Source: JBEAOO01 sp041164825
GTDB lineage: Bacteria; Pseudomonadota; Gammaproteobacteria; Burkholderiales; Burkholderiaceae_C
Length of the DNA: 17,275 bases
NCBI GenBank assembly: GCA_041164825.1
Contig: JBEAOO010000364.1
Coordinates: 1-17,275, forward strand
Reading direction: 5' to 3'
In this document: positions 1 to 8,793 of the stretch, piece by piece
Position numbering within the stretch: the stretch's first letter is position 1
Layout of the letters: each line of letters opens with the position of its first letter
Translations under genes and position numbers: made by a program
Notes under the pieces: generated by a model
Told to the model about the DNA's origin: nothing
Database searches by the model: none
Seen by the model: only the letters and a program-made list of their open reading frames with translations

Positions 1-583
1 CCAGCACGGTTGTCAAACCCGCCTGGCCGGCTTGCAGCGCGGCCAGCAAACCGCTGGCGCCGCCGCCCACCACCAGCACGTCGATGTGGTGGTGCAGGTG
101 GTCGTAGTGCTCCGGGTCGGCCTCTGCCGGTGCGTGGCCGAAGCCCGCGAATTGGCGGATCACCGCTTCATAGTTGGGCCACCAGCTGGCGGGCCACTTG
201 AAGGTCTTGCTGTAGAAGCCCGCCGGCATGAAGCGCGAGCCGCGGCCGAGCACGGCCTTGACGTCCAGGTTCAGCGAAGGCCAGCCGGAGGTGCGCCCTG
301 CGACCAGGCCCTCGTACAACTCGACCTGCGTGGCCTTGGCATTGGGCACGGTGTGGGCGCCGGTTTCCAGCTGCACCAGGGCGTTGGGTTCTTCCGGCCC
401 ACAGCCGACGATGCCACGCGGGCGGCCGTACTTGAAGCTGCGGCCCATCATGCGCACGCCGTGCGCCAGCAGGGCCGAGGCCAAGGTGTCGCCCGGGTGG
501 CCGGTGTAGGTCCGGCCGTCCCAGGTGAAGCTCAGGGTGCGGCGCGTGTCGATGCGCGCCGAGGCGATGGCGACGCGGCTCAT
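1..583 (-). CDS. soxA: Sarcosine oxidase alpha subunit, N-terminal part (cut by window edge)
   Basis: This is the first 194 residues of the large subunit of heterotetrameric sarcosine oxidase, which oxidatively demethylates sarcosine to glycine in the cytoplasm and hands the methyl group to tetrahydrofolate. Visible landmarks are the N-terminal ferredoxin-like segment (GDTLASALLAHGVRMMGRSF, about residues 31-50, then KYGRPRGIVGCG) and the start of the NAD-binding Rossmann fold, DVLVVGGGASGLLAA, with the GGGASG loop at 173-178. Family members are about 950-1000 residues, so some four fifths of the gene, including the folate-binding domain, lies left of the window. The ATG overlaps the soxD stop in an ATGA, which fixes the start and implies translational coupling. 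The gamma subunit gene soxG is expected next, outside the window. Confidence 0.95.
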   Translation of the reverse strand, partial: MSRVAIASARIDTRRTLSFTWDGRTYTGHPGDTLASALLAHGVRMMGRSFKYGRPRGIVGCGPEEPNALVQLETGAHTVPNAKATQVELYEGLVAGRTSGWPSLNLDVKAVLGRGSRFMPAGFYSKTFKWPASWWPNYEAVIRQFAGFGHAPAEADPEHYDHLHHHIDVLVVGGGASGLLAALQAGQAGLTTVL

Positions 584-906
584 GCGGCGCTCCCGGTGGT
601 GGACGAAGAGAAGGAGGCCAGGTCGGCCAGGTACAGCGGCTTGCCCTCGGCCAGCGTCCAGCTGCCGGCGATCACGTAGCTGGCGGTGTGGCGCTTGACG
701 GCAAACACCTTGCGGCAGCCGCCGCTGTGTTGCCACTGCTCCCAGAACCAGCCTTTGACGTTGCGGCGCATGAAGACGTAGTCGCCCCAGGTGGCGTCGT
801 CAACCTGATCGGGGGCGGCCGGGCGGACGATGTAGGCCTCGCCCGCATAGGCGAACTCTTCTTCGTCGCGCGTCTCGGCGCAGTGGGGGCAATGGATGCG
901 AAGCAT
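580..906 (-). CDS. soxD: Sarcosine oxidase delta subunit
   Basis: This 108-residue protein is the small zinc-binding subunit of heterotetrameric sarcosine oxidase. Cys6 and Cys9 (MLRIHCPHCAETRDEEEF) with His60 and Cys64 (WQHSGGCRKVFAVKR) match the spacing of the structural zinc site known for the family. The central GDYVFMRRNVKGWFWEQW segment is also typical. The start was chosen at the Met just before LRIHCPHC; the same frame stays open far upstream inside soxB, but that is a shadow. A purine-rich GAGAAGAA lies just before the ATG as ribosome-binding site. It follows soxB after 35 bp and overlaps soxA by 4 bp (ATGA), so soxBDA is one transcript. Confidence 0.95.
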   Translation of the reverse strand: MLRIHCPHCAETRDEEEFAYAGEAYIVRPAAPDQVDDATWGDYVFMRRNVKGWFWEQWQHSGGCRKVFAVKRHTASYVIAGSWTLAEGKPLYLADLASFSSSTTGSAA

Positions 907-941
907 GGGGTTCTTCTCTCGTCGTCGGTGCGCGGGGCAGC

Positions 942-2201
942 TCAGTGGGCGACGGCGGCAGCGCCGTGCTCGTCGATCAGGTGGCCGCTGTAGAAGCGGT
1001 CGAGCGCGAAGGGTGCGGCCAGCGGGTGCGGCGCGTCGTGCGCGATGGTGTGGGCGAACACATGGCCCGAACCCGGCGTGGCCTTGAAGCCGCCGGTGCC
1101 CCAGCCGCAGTTGAAGTACAGGCCTTGCACGGGGGTCTTGGAGATGATCGGGCAGGCGTCCGGCGAGACATCGACAATGCCGCCCCACTGCCGGTTCATG
1201 CGCACGCGCGAAAACATCGGGAACAGCTCCAGGATGGCGGCCGCGGTGTGGTCGATCACGTGCGGGCTGCCGCGCTGACCGTAGCCGAGGTAGCTGTCGA
1301 TGCCGGCGCCGATCACCAGCTCGCCCTTGTCCGATTGGCTGAGGTAACCGTGCACGGCGTTGGACATGATCACGGTGTCGATGCAGCGCTGCATGGACTC
1401 CGACACGAAGGCCTGCAGCGGGTGGCTCTCCAGCGGCAGGCGGAAGCCCGCGAGGCCCGCCATCACCGTGGAGTGCCCCGCCGCCACGCAGCCCACGCGC
1501 CCGGCCTTCACATAACCTTGGCTGGTTTGCAGGCCCTTCACGCGGCCGGCCTCGATGTCGAAGCCGGTGACCTCGCAGTTCTCGATCAGGTCCACGCCCA
1601 GGCGGTTGGCGGCACGCGCCAGGCCCCGCGCCAGCGCGTCGTGGTGGGCGATGCCGGCACGCGGCTGCCAGCTGGCACCCAGCACCGGGTAGCGGCGGCT
1701 GCTGCTGGTGTCGAGCAGCGGAATCTTGGCCTTCACCTCGGCGGCGTTCAGCACATGCGCGTCGATGCCTTGCAGGTTGTTGGCGTTGACGCGGCGCTCG
1801 ATGTCGCGCATGTCTTGCAGCGTGTGGCCGATGTTGAACACGCCGCGTTGGCTGAACATGACGTTGAAGTTCAGGTCCTGGCTCAGGCCTTCCCACAACT
1901 TGAGCGCATGCTCATACAGCTGCGCCGACTCGTCCCACAGATAGTTGGAGCGCACGATGGTGGTGTTGCGCGCGGTGTTGCCGCCGCCCAGGTACCCTTT
2001 TTCCAGCACCGCGATGCGGCCCACCTGCGGGTGGTTTTTGGCAAGGTAGTAGGCCGTCGCCAAACCGTGCCCGCCACCGCCGACGATGACCACGTCATAC
2101 GACGCCTGCAAGGGCTTGCGCTGCCACGCGGGAGACCAGTCGGCATGGTTGTTGAGACCGTGCTTGAGCAAGCTCCACCAAGAGTACTTTTCGCCGTGCA
2201 T
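942..2201 (-). CDS. soxB: Sarcosine oxidase beta subunit
   Basis: This 419-residue flavoprotein is the catalytic beta subunit, oxidising sarcosine and binding FAD non-covalently and FMN covalently. The N-terminus carries DVVIVGGGGHGLATAYYLAK (about 36-55), the FAD dinucleotide-binding fold of the DAO family. The GIAHHDALARGLAR segment holds His186/His187; by family knowledge the His before Asp-Ala here carries the covalent FMN. The C-terminal NCGWGTGGFKATPGSGH closes the FAD site. Length is close to family members (about 405-420). It is the first gene of soxBDA. No convincing Shine-Dalgarno sequence precedes the ATG. A candidate operator lies 69 bp upstream. Paralogous N-methylglutamate dehydrogenase subunits look similar, but the choline/betaine neighbours favour sarcosine oxidase. 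Confidence 0.94.
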   Translation of the reverse strand: MHGEKYSWWSLLKHGLNNHADWSPAWQRKPLQASYDVVIVGGGGHGLATAYYLAKNHPQVGRIAVLEKGYLGGGNTARNTTIVRSNYLWDESAQLYEHALKLWEGLSQDLNFNVMFSQRGVFNIGHTLQDMRDIERRVNANNLQGIDAHVLNAAEVKAKIPLLDTSSSRRYPVLGASWQPRAGIAHHDALARGLARAANRLGVDLIENCEVTGFDIEAGRVKGLQTSQGYVKAGRVGCVAAGHSTVMAGLAGFRLPLESHPLQAFVSESMQRCIDTVIMSNAVHGYLSQSDKGELVIGAGIDSYLGYGQRGSPHVIDHTAAAILELFPMFSRVRMNRQWGGIVDVSPDACPIISKTPVQGLYFNCGWGTGGFKATPGSGHVFAHTIAHDAPHPLAAPFALDRFYSGHLIDEHGAAAVAH

Positions 2202-2269
2202 CGTTGTTCAGTCGGATGGGTTGATGGGGGTCATTCTTTGGCGAGCAGGGCCATTGACCTTGCGCAAGG

Positions 2270-2296
2270 CGGACACACACTTGTCACGAAACGACA
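2270..2296 (-). promoter_or_regulatory. Candidate operator ahead of soxBDA
   Basis: On the minus strand TGTCGT is followed after 15 bases by TGTCCG, i.e. two near-identical half-sites in direct orientation 21 bp apart. The internal T at offset 7 and GA at offsets 11-12 are shared with three other sites in this window (ahead of the betaine-binding protein gene, betB and choX). It ends 69 bp before the soxB ATG, a suitable place for an activator. Direct half-sites two helical turns apart are characteristic of AraC-family regulators; GbdR, an AraC-type activator of betaine catabolism in Pseudomonas, is a plausible functional counterpart, but that assignment is inference. Confidence 0.5.
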
Positions 2297-2529
2297 TGTC
2301 GGAAAAAGACCAGCTGGGGCCGGCGACACCCCTCGTTTTCCCTCGGTGGCCCGGTGATTCACGCTGGTGCGTGGCGGGCTCAAAACCGCCGTTCACTGGC
2401 CAAAATCCGACAAGCGCACCAGGGGTGTGCTGGGTTGCACCAGGGTGAAGAATGGCGGCGATTCGTCGGCCGGGTTGTCAGCAACACTCAGTCTTCGCAA
2501 GAGGGCTGTCCGCACACAAAGGCGTGCGC

Positions 2530-2629
2530 GAGGAACGCTGTGCCGCATCCGCTTTGCTCCGTGTCCTCCGCCGGCCTGCGGCCGGCTCCTCCTTGACCTG
2601 CGCAAAGCGGATGCGGCACAGCGCTCCTC
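2530..2629 (-). repeat. Nested palindromic element, copy 1
   Basis: Outer arms 2530-2557 and 2602-2629 are complementary over 28 bp with one mismatch. Between them, read on the minus strand, lie a 5' internal-loop sequence GCAGGTCAAGGAGGA, an inner stem GCCGGCC/GGCCGGC (2570-2576 with 2580-2586) capped by a GCA triloop, and a 3' internal-loop sequence GGAGGACACGGA. The two internal-loop sequences recur almost unchanged in copy 2 in the opposite orientation, while both stems differ. This is too large and has no T-run, so it is not a simple terminator. It may be a mobile REP-like repeat or a structured RNA/ssDNA element. Confidence 0.8.
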
Positions 2630-2679
2630 CGAACCGGTGGTGGCCTGCAACGACGACGCACACTGCGGTGTTGGTGGGG

Positions 2680-2773
2680 CGGTGCTGGGCCGTGGCGATT
2701 TGCGCAGGTAAAGGAGGAGGGCCCGCGCAGCGGGTCCGGGGGACACGGAGCAAATCGCCACGGCCCAGCACCG
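2680..2773 (+). repeat. Nested palindromic element, copy 2
   Basis: Outer arms 2680-2703 and 2750-2773 are perfectly complementary over 24 bp. Read on the plus strand the interior is GCAGGTAAAGGAGGA, an inner stem GGGCCCGC/GCGGGTCC (2719-2726 with 2730-2737, one G-T pair) with a GCA triloop, then GGGGGACACGGA. The interior flanks match copy 1 with one difference on each side, yet apart from the shared junction TTTGC/GCAAA the outer arms are different sequences. Copies 1 and 2 are 50 bp apart and inverted relative to each other, as in paired REP (BIME-like) arrangements. Confidence 0.8.
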
Positions 2774-2840
2774 ACCTTGCGCCAAACTTCGAACAGGAAG
2801 GCCGCTCCAGTCAGTCGTGGCTGATACCGCTGCGCGCGTG

Positions 2841-2870
2841 CGGTGAGCAAACCGATTGACTGGCTCACCG
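2841..2870. repeat. Hairpin with 8-bp arms
   Basis: CGGTGAGC (2841-2848) pairs perfectly with GCTCACCG (2863-2870) around a 14-base loop. It has no T-run on either side. It lies between palindrome copy 2 and the terminator of the betaine-binding protein gene. Its role is unknown. Confidence 0.5.
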
Positions 2871-2912
2871 AATGAGCGACCGGCGCCACCTCACGCACAT
2901 CACGCACCATGC

Positions 2913-2933
2913 AAAAAGGGCGCCGAAGCGCCC
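2913..2933 (-). terminator. Rho-independent terminator of the betaine-binding protein gene
   Basis: On the minus strand GGGCGC-TTCG-GCGCCC forms a perfect 6-bp GC stem with a UUCG tetraloop followed directly by five T (2917-2913). It begins 75 bp past the stop codon of the gene ending at 3009. This is the clearest intrinsic terminator in the window and shows that soxBDA is transcribed separately from the upstream gene. Confidence 0.92.
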
Positions 2934-3008
2934 TCTGGGGTGGGGTGCCAAGGGGGCACCGGTGTGGCAGCGTCGTGCTGCGCTCAGCAAGTCAACGTCA
3001 GCTCAGCC

Positions 3009-3887
3009 TCACTTGGCGTTGGCCAGCCACTGCGAGACCTTGGCCGGGTTGGCGGCCAGGTAGGCGGCGGCTTCTTTGTCGTAGCTGCTGTCTTTGGCCT
3101 TGAGCATCACGGCTTCGAGGTCGGCCAGCGGGATCTTGAAGTTTTTCACGAAGGCTGCGGCCTTGGGGAAGTCGGCGGTGAAGCCCTTGCGCGCCAGCGC
3201 GTGGATTTCTTCGGCGCCGCCGAGCGACTTCTTGGGGTCTTCGAGGTAGCGCAGTTTGTACTGCGAGAACATCCAGTGCGGCGACCAAGTGGTGACGACG
3301 ATCCACTGCTTGCGCTGGATGGCGCGGTCCAGCGCCACCACCATCGCACTGTCCGACGCGGTCAGCAGCTTGTAGTCCAGGCCGTAGGTCTTGATGGCTT
3401 CTTCGGATGCGCGCATCAGGCCCGCGCCCGGGTCGATGCCCTGGATTTTGCCGCCCAGCTTCTCGCGCACGTCGGGCTTCTTCAGGTCGTCCAGCGTCTT
3501 CAGCACGCTCACCGGGATGTCGGCCGGCACGGCCCAGCCCAGCTTGGCGTCGGTGTAGAGCGCGCCCAAGTCTTCCACGTCGCCGGAGACCTTGTCCCAG
3601 TACGCCTTGTGGGTGTTGGGCAGCCAGGCCATCAGCATCAGGTCGATCTGGCCGCGCTGCAGGCCGGCGTACTGCAGGCCGATGTCGGTCATGATGAGTT
3701 CGACCTTTTGGGCCAGGTTCTTTTCCAGAATCTGCTTGGCCATGTTGGTGACGGCTTCGGCGTCGGACCAGGCGGTCCAGCCGATGCGCAGGGTTTGGGC
3801 GGCGCTGGCGTCACGCAGGCCGGCGGCGGTCAGGGCCATGGCGGTGGCGGTGCCACCCACAAAACGTCGGCGAGAGACAAAGTGCAT
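3009..3887 (-). CDS. Glycine betaine-type ABC transporter substrate-binding protein (Tat-exported)
   Basis: This 292-residue periplasmic protein belongs to the OpuAC-type glycine betaine/proline betaine binding family. The N-terminus SRRRFVGGTATAMALTAAG is a twin-arginine-type signal peptide with likely cleavage after ASA near residue 29. Tryptophans suited to a quaternary-ammonium aromatic cage are visible at 37 and 40 (RIGWTAWSDAEA), 88 (LMLMAWLPNTH), and 201 and 205 (TTWSPHWMF). The start at 3887 is chosen for the preceding AGGAG and the signal peptide; the frame stays open to 4085, but those extra residues would overlap sdaA and bury the signal. No permease or ATPase gene of this family lies in the window, so it is an orphan binding protein. 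It ends in a strong terminator. Betaine is the likely ligand; carnitine or another betaine cannot be excluded. Confidence 0.88.
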   Translation of the reverse strand: MHFVSRRRFVGGTATAMALTAAGLRDASAAQTLRIGWTAWSDAEAVTNMAKQILEKNLAQKVELIMTDIGLQYAGLQRGQIDLMLMAWLPNTHKAYWDKVSGDVEDLGALYTDAKLGWAVPADIPVSVLKTLDDLKKPDVREKLGGKIQGIDPGAGLMRASEEAIKTYGLDYKLLTASDSAMVVALDRAIQRKQWIVVTTWSPHWMFSQYKLRYLEDPKKSLGGAEEIHALARKGFTADFPKAAAFVKNFKIPLADLEAVMLKAKDSSYDKEAAAYLAANPAKVSQWLANAK

Positions 3888-3999
3888 GGTGCAAAGCTCC
3901 TGAGGTCGAGGATGAATGAAGGTGAAGTCGGTGCAAATCGGGGCGGAAGACGCAGGTGAAAAAACACCCGCTGCACTGGGACTGACCTTAGGGCTTTGA

Positions 4000-4026
4000 C
4001 TTGCATCACATGGTCTGCAAACGACA
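4000..4026 (-). promoter_or_regulatory. Candidate operator ahead of the betaine-binding protein gene
   Basis: On the minus strand TGTCGT is followed after 15 bases by TGCAAG. The first half-site, the T at offset 7, GA at offsets 11-12 and TG at offsets 21-22 agree with the sites ahead of soxB, betB and choX; the second half-site is weaker. It lies 113 bp upstream of the ATG. It overlaps the inverted repeat at 4015-4041. Confidence 0.4.
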
Positions 4027-4041
4027 CGCTTGTGTTTGCAG
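4015..4041. repeat. Inverted repeat just downstream of sdaA
   Basis: CTGCAAAC (4015-4022) and GTTTGCAG (4034-4041) are perfectly complementary around an 11-base centre that could add three more pairs. It starts 12 bp past the sdaA stop and could act as a terminator-like or mRNA-stabilising hairpin, but no T-run follows. It may equally be an operator dyad for the downstream binding-protein gene. Confidence 0.5.
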
Positions 4042-4053
4042 GCGCCATCAATC

Positions 4054-5445
4054 TCAACACTCGACGATGTTGACGGCGAGGCCACCGCGCGCGGTTTCTT
4101 TGTACTTGGTCTGCATGTCGGCGCCGGTTTCGCGCATGGTCTTGATCACCTTGTCGAGGCTCACGAAGTGCGTGCCGTCGCCGCGCAGCGCCATGCGGGC
4201 GGCGTTGATGGCTTTGACCGAAGCGATCGCGTTGCGCTCGATGCAGGGGATCTGCACCAGGCCGCCGACCGGGTCGCAGGTGAGGCCCAGGTGGTGCTCC
4301 ATGCCGATCTCGGCGGCGTTTTCCACCTGCTCGGGCGTGCCGCCCATCACCGCGCACAAGGCGCCGGCCGCCATGCTGCAGGCCACGCCGACTTCGCCCT
4401 GGCAGCCCACCTCGGCGCCGCTGATGCTGGCGTTTTCTTTGTAGAGGATGCCGATGGCCGCGGCCGTGAGCAGGAAGTCGCGCACGCCCGCATCGGTGGC
4501 CTGGGGCAAAAAGCGCGTGTAGTAGTGCAGCACCGCGGGCACGATGCCGGCCGCGCCGTTGGTGGGTGCCGTCACCACGCGGCCACCGGCGGCGTTTTCT
4601 TCGTTCACCGCCATCGCATAAAGGTTGACCCAATCGAGCGTTTGCAGCGGGTCGCGCAGCGCCGTCTCGGGGTGGGCCAGCAGCTGCCCGTGCAGGCCGG
4701 CGGCGCGGCGCTTGACCTTGAAGCCGCCGGGCAGCACGCCCTCGGTGGCGCAACCGCGCTTCACGCAGTCCTGCATCACCTGCCAGATGCGCATGAGGCC
4801 GGCGTCGATCTCGGCATCGCCGCGCCAGTGGCGCTCGTTGCGGCGCATCACCTCGGCGATGCTGCAGCGCTGGCTGCGCGTGAGTTCGAGCAAATCGGCG
4901 CCGCTGTGAAACGGCAGCGGCAGCACGGTAGTGTCGGGCGCGATGGCTTGCTGGCGGCTGCCGTCGGCGGCCACCTCTTGGCTGACCACAAAGCCGCCGC
5001 CCACCGAGTAGTAGGTGCGGCTCTCGATCAGCGCGCCGGCCGCGTCAAAGGCCTCGATGCGCATGCCATTGGCGTGGAAGGGCAGCGTCTCGCGGCGGTA
5101 GAACACCAGGTGCTCTTTCTCGCGGAACGGCACCGGGTGGCGCCCGGCCAGCGGCAGCTGGCCCTCGCTGCGCACGCGCTCCAACAGCGCCGGAATCGCC
5201 TCCACGTCCACGGTCTCGGGGTCCAGCCCCTGCAGGCCGAGCAGCACCGCCTTGTCGCTGCCATGGCCCTTGCCGGTGGCGCCGAGCGAGCCATAGAGGC
5301 GCGCCTCGACGCGGCTCACTTGCGTGAGTTGGCCCTGATGCACCAGGCGCTCGGCAAACATGCGCGCAGCGCGCATCGGCCCCACGGTGTGGGAGCTGCT
5401 GGGCCCGATGCCGATCTTGAAGAGGTCGAAAACGCTGACGGCCAT
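4054..5445 (-). CDS. sdaA: L-serine ammonia-lyase, iron-sulfur type
   Basis: This 463-residue cytoplasmic enzyme converts L-serine to pyruvate and ammonia with a [4Fe-4S] cluster. It is a single-chain bacterial form: an N-terminal beta domain with IGPSSSHTVGPMRAARMF (13-30), then the catalytic alpha domain. Cluster cysteines are Cys348 (GAEVGCQGEVG), Cys390 (GLTCDPVGG) and Cys401 (QIPCIERN). The protein ends in NIVEC, so Cys463 is the C-terminal residue; in the Legionella enzyme the C-terminal cysteine enters the active site as fourth cluster ligand, and the spacing here is the same with an offset of five. It lies 30 bp after betA in a betB-betA-sdaA transcript, disposing of serine formed from glycine at the end of choline breakdown. 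Confidence 0.96.
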   Translation of the reverse strand: MAVSVFDLFKIGIGPSSSHTVGPMRAARMFAERLVHQGQLTQVSRVEARLYGSLGATGKGHGSDKAVLLGLQGLDPETVDVEAIPALLERVRSEGQLPLAGRHPVPFREKEHLVFYRRETLPFHANGMRIEAFDAAGALIESRTYYSVGGGFVVSQEVAADGSRQQAIAPDTTVLPLPFHSGADLLELTRSQRCSIAEVMRRNERHWRGDAEIDAGLMRIWQVMQDCVKRGCATEGVLPGGFKVKRRAAGLHGQLLAHPETALRDPLQTLDWVNLYAMAVNEENAAGGRVVTAPTNGAAGIVPAVLHYYTRFLPQATDAGVRDFLLTAAAIGILYKENASISGAEVGCQGEVGVACSMAAGALCAVMGGTPEQVENAAEIGMEHHLGLTCDPVGGLVQIPCIERNAIASVKAINAARMALRGDGTHFVSLDKVIKTMRETGADMQTKYKETARGGLAVNIVEC

Positions 5446-5475
5446 GGGGCTTCCAATCGTTGGTGGGCAGCGCGA

Positions 5476-7143
5476 TCAGCGCTGTTGGGTGGCCCAGTTC
5501 GGGTGCACGTGGAACTTCGCGGTCGATGGCGGCAGCGGCGCGCGGCCGCGGATCGCATCGGCCAGTTTTTCGGCCAGCATGAGGGTCGGCACATTGAGGT
5601 TGCCGCTCACCACATTGGGCATGATGGACGCATCCACCACGCGCAGGCCGCTCACGCCGTGCACACGCGCTTGGCCGTCCACCACCGCCATCGCGTCACT
5701 GCCCATTTTGCAACTGCACGAGGGGTGGTAGGCGCTCTCGGCCTTGGCTCGGATGTGGGCATCGATCTCGGCATCGCTGGCCACCTGGGGGCCGGGCGAC
5801 AACTCGGGACCGCGGAACGGTGCGAACGCGGCCTGGGCAAAGATCTCGCGCGTGAGGCGCACGCCGGCGCGCATCTCTTTGCGGTCCTGCTCGGTGGCCA
5901 TGTAGTTGAACTGGATGCGTGGCGGCGCCATCGGGTCGGCCGAGCGCAGCGTGATGCTGCCGCGGCTGGTGGGGCGCATGGGGCCCACGTGCGCCTGGAA
6001 GCCGTGGCAGGTGGCGGCGGCCGAGCCGTCGTAGCTGACGGCGATGGGCAGAAAGTGGTACTGCAAATCAGGATGCTGCACCCCCGCTTCGCTGCGGATG
6101 AAACCGCCCGACTCGAAGTGGTTGGTGGCACCGAGCCCGGTGCGGAAGAACAGCCACTCGGCGCCGATCTTGGCCTTGGCCAGCAAACTCTGGGCGCTGT
6201 ACAGCGTGATCGGCTGGGTGCAGGCCATCTGCACATAGGTCTCGATGTGGTCTTGCAGGTTGGCGCCCACGCCGGGCAGGGCCACTTGGGTGGCAATGCC
6301 GTGCGCGCGCAGCTGCGTCGGGTCGCCAATGCCCGAGAGCTGCAGCAGCTGCGGCGAGTTGATGGCGCCGCCGCTCAAGATCACCTCGCGCTTGGCGCGG
6401 AACGACTCCCCGCCCACCAGCGTCACGCCCACCGCGCGGCGGGCATCGGCCGGCCCTTCGAGATCGACCTTGGCCACGCGGGCCCGGGCGCGCACCTGCA
6501 CCTGCGTGGGCCGGGCCGCCATGGCCGGACGCAGGTAGGCCACGGCCGCACTCCAGCGCCGGCCTCGGTGCACCGTCATGTCCATCGGACCCAGGCCTTC
6601 TTGCTGGAAGCCGTTCATGTCCTCGGTGCGCGGGTAGCCGGCCTGCTGGCCGGCCTCGATGAAGGCGCGGTAGAGCGGGTTCTCACAGGCACCCGTGCTG
6701 ACCTTCAGCGGGCCGCTGTCGCCGCGCCAAGCGTCGCCGCCTTGGGCGCGGGTTTCCGATTTGCGGAAGTACGGCAGGCAGTGCGCATAGCTCCAGTCGG
6801 CCAGGCCGGCGTCACTGGCCCAGCCCTCGTAGTCGAGCGCATGGCCGCGGATGTAGACCATGCCATTGATGCTCGATGAGCCGCCAATCACCCGGCCGCG
6901 CGGGCAGTGCATGCGGCGCTGGTCCATGAAGGGTTCGGGCTCGGTCTCGTAGGCCCAGTTGTAGGTGTCGTTGGCCAGCGGGTAGGCAAAGGCCGAGGGC
7001 ATGTGAATGAAGATGCTGCGGTCGCCCGGGCCGGCTTCGAGCACCAGCACGGTCACGCCCGGCTCCTCGCTCAGCCGCGCGGCCAGCACACAGCCGGCCG
7101 AGCCGGCGCCCACGATGATGTAGTCGAAAACTTCGGTGGCCAT
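5476..7143 (-). CDS. betA: Choline dehydrogenase (GMC oxidoreductase)
   Basis: This 555-residue FAD enzyme oxidises choline to betaine aldehyde, passing electrons to the membrane respiratory chain. The N-terminus FDYIIVGAGSAGCVLAARLS holds the FAD-binding GAGSAG (12-17). Both GMC signature regions are present (GRVIGGSSSINGMVYIRGH near the N-terminal third and GAINSPQLLQLSGIGDP in the middle). The C-terminal part has His473 in SAYHPSCSCKMG and asparagines 515/517 in SGNLNVPT, the expected catalytic His/Asn region. Length matches BetA proteins (about 555-560). It follows betB after 27 bp with no visible promoter. Other GMC alcohol dehydrogenases share these motifs, so the choline specificity rests on the betB neighbour and overall resemblance. 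Confidence 0.93.
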   Translation of the reverse strand: MATEVFDYIIVGAGSAGCVLAARLSEEPGVTVLVLEAGPGDRSIFIHMPSAFAYPLANDTYNWAYETEPEPFMDQRRMHCPRGRVIGGSSSINGMVYIRGHALDYEGWASDAGLADWSYAHCLPYFRKSETRAQGGDAWRGDSGPLKVSTGACENPLYRAFIEAGQQAGYPRTEDMNGFQQEGLGPMDMTVHRGRRWSAAVAYLRPAMAARPTQVQVRARARVAKVDLEGPADARRAVGVTLVGGESFRAKREVILSGGAINSPQLLQLSGIGDPTQLRAHGIATQVALPGVGANLQDHIETYVQMACTQPITLYSAQSLLAKAKIGAEWLFFRTGLGATNHFESGGFIRSEAGVQHPDLQYHFLPIAVSYDGSAAATCHGFQAHVGPMRPTSRGSITLRSADPMAPPRIQFNYMATEQDRKEMRAGVRLTREIFAQAAFAPFRGPELSPGPQVASDAEIDAHIRAKAESAYHPSCSCKMGSDAMAVVDGQARVHGVSGLRVVDASIMPNVVSGNLNVPTLMLAEKLADAIRGRAPLPPSTAKFHVHPNWATQQR

Positions 7144-7170
7144 GGCGTCTGCGGAGTCAGATATTCAAGT

Positions 7171-8661
<1,491 letters not shown>

Positions 8662-8737
8662 GGCGGCGATGGGGGTGAAAACAAAGAGGAAACGTCAAAC
8701 GATTGTGGCCGCGCGGCAGCCGCGCACCGCCCGGAAC

Positions 8738-8764
8738 ACGACACCCGTCGGTCCACAAACGACA
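8738..8764 (-). promoter_or_regulatory. Candidate operator ahead of betB-betA-sdaA
   Basis: On the minus strand two identical TGTCGT half-sites stand in direct orientation with 15 bases between them (21-bp period). This is the cleanest of four related sites in the window, all carrying TGTCGY, T at offset 7, GA at 11-12 and TG at 21-22. It ends 77 bp before the betB ATG. A weak CACAAT -10-like hexamer lies downstream without a good -35, fitting an activator-dependent promoter. A GCGCGG/CCGCGC hairpin lies between the site and the gene. Confidence 0.55.
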
Positions 8765-8793
8765 AGCGTGCGCGCGGACGGTTCAGTCGCCGC

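Larger units (their letters stand above)
2202..3008. other. 807-bp non-coding gap between the betaine-binding protein gene and soxB
   Basis: No credible gene is seen here. The short ORFs on both strands are Arg/Ala/Pro-rich, mutually overlapping, and arise largely from the palindromes. From right to left the gap holds the intrinsic terminator of the betaine-binding protein gene, a GGTGCC/GGCACC hairpin (2944-2949 with 2955-2960), an 8-bp-arm hairpin at 2841-2870, the two nested palindromes (2680-2773 and 2530-2629), two copies of GCACCAGGG near 2416 and 2437, and the candidate operator ahead of soxB. The soxBDA promoter must lie between roughly 2201 and 2300; no strong -35/-10 pair is obvious, which fits an activator-dependent promoter. 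Confidence 0.7.

Noticed and set aside
1..2201. N-methylglutamate dehydrogenase rather than sarcosine oxidase subunits
   Set aside because: Subunits are related, but choline and betaine genes with purU nearby, and no glutamate-methylamine genes in view, favour sarcosine oxidase.
2711..2719. AAGGAGGAG inside palindrome copy 2 (and reversed in copy 1) as a strong ribosome-binding site
   Set aside because: No start codon lies at a useful distance behind either copy, and the string is part of the conserved internal loop.
2354..2910. Several 80-140-codon frames on both strands in the soxB upstream gap
   Set aside because: They overlap each other on both strands, are created by the palindromes, have no plausible start context and no recognisable motifs.
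3888..4085. Longer start for the betaine-binding protein gene at 4085
   Set aside because: It would overlap the sdaA 3' end and place the Tat-like signal peptide internally; the start at 3887 has AGGAG and an immediate signal sequence.
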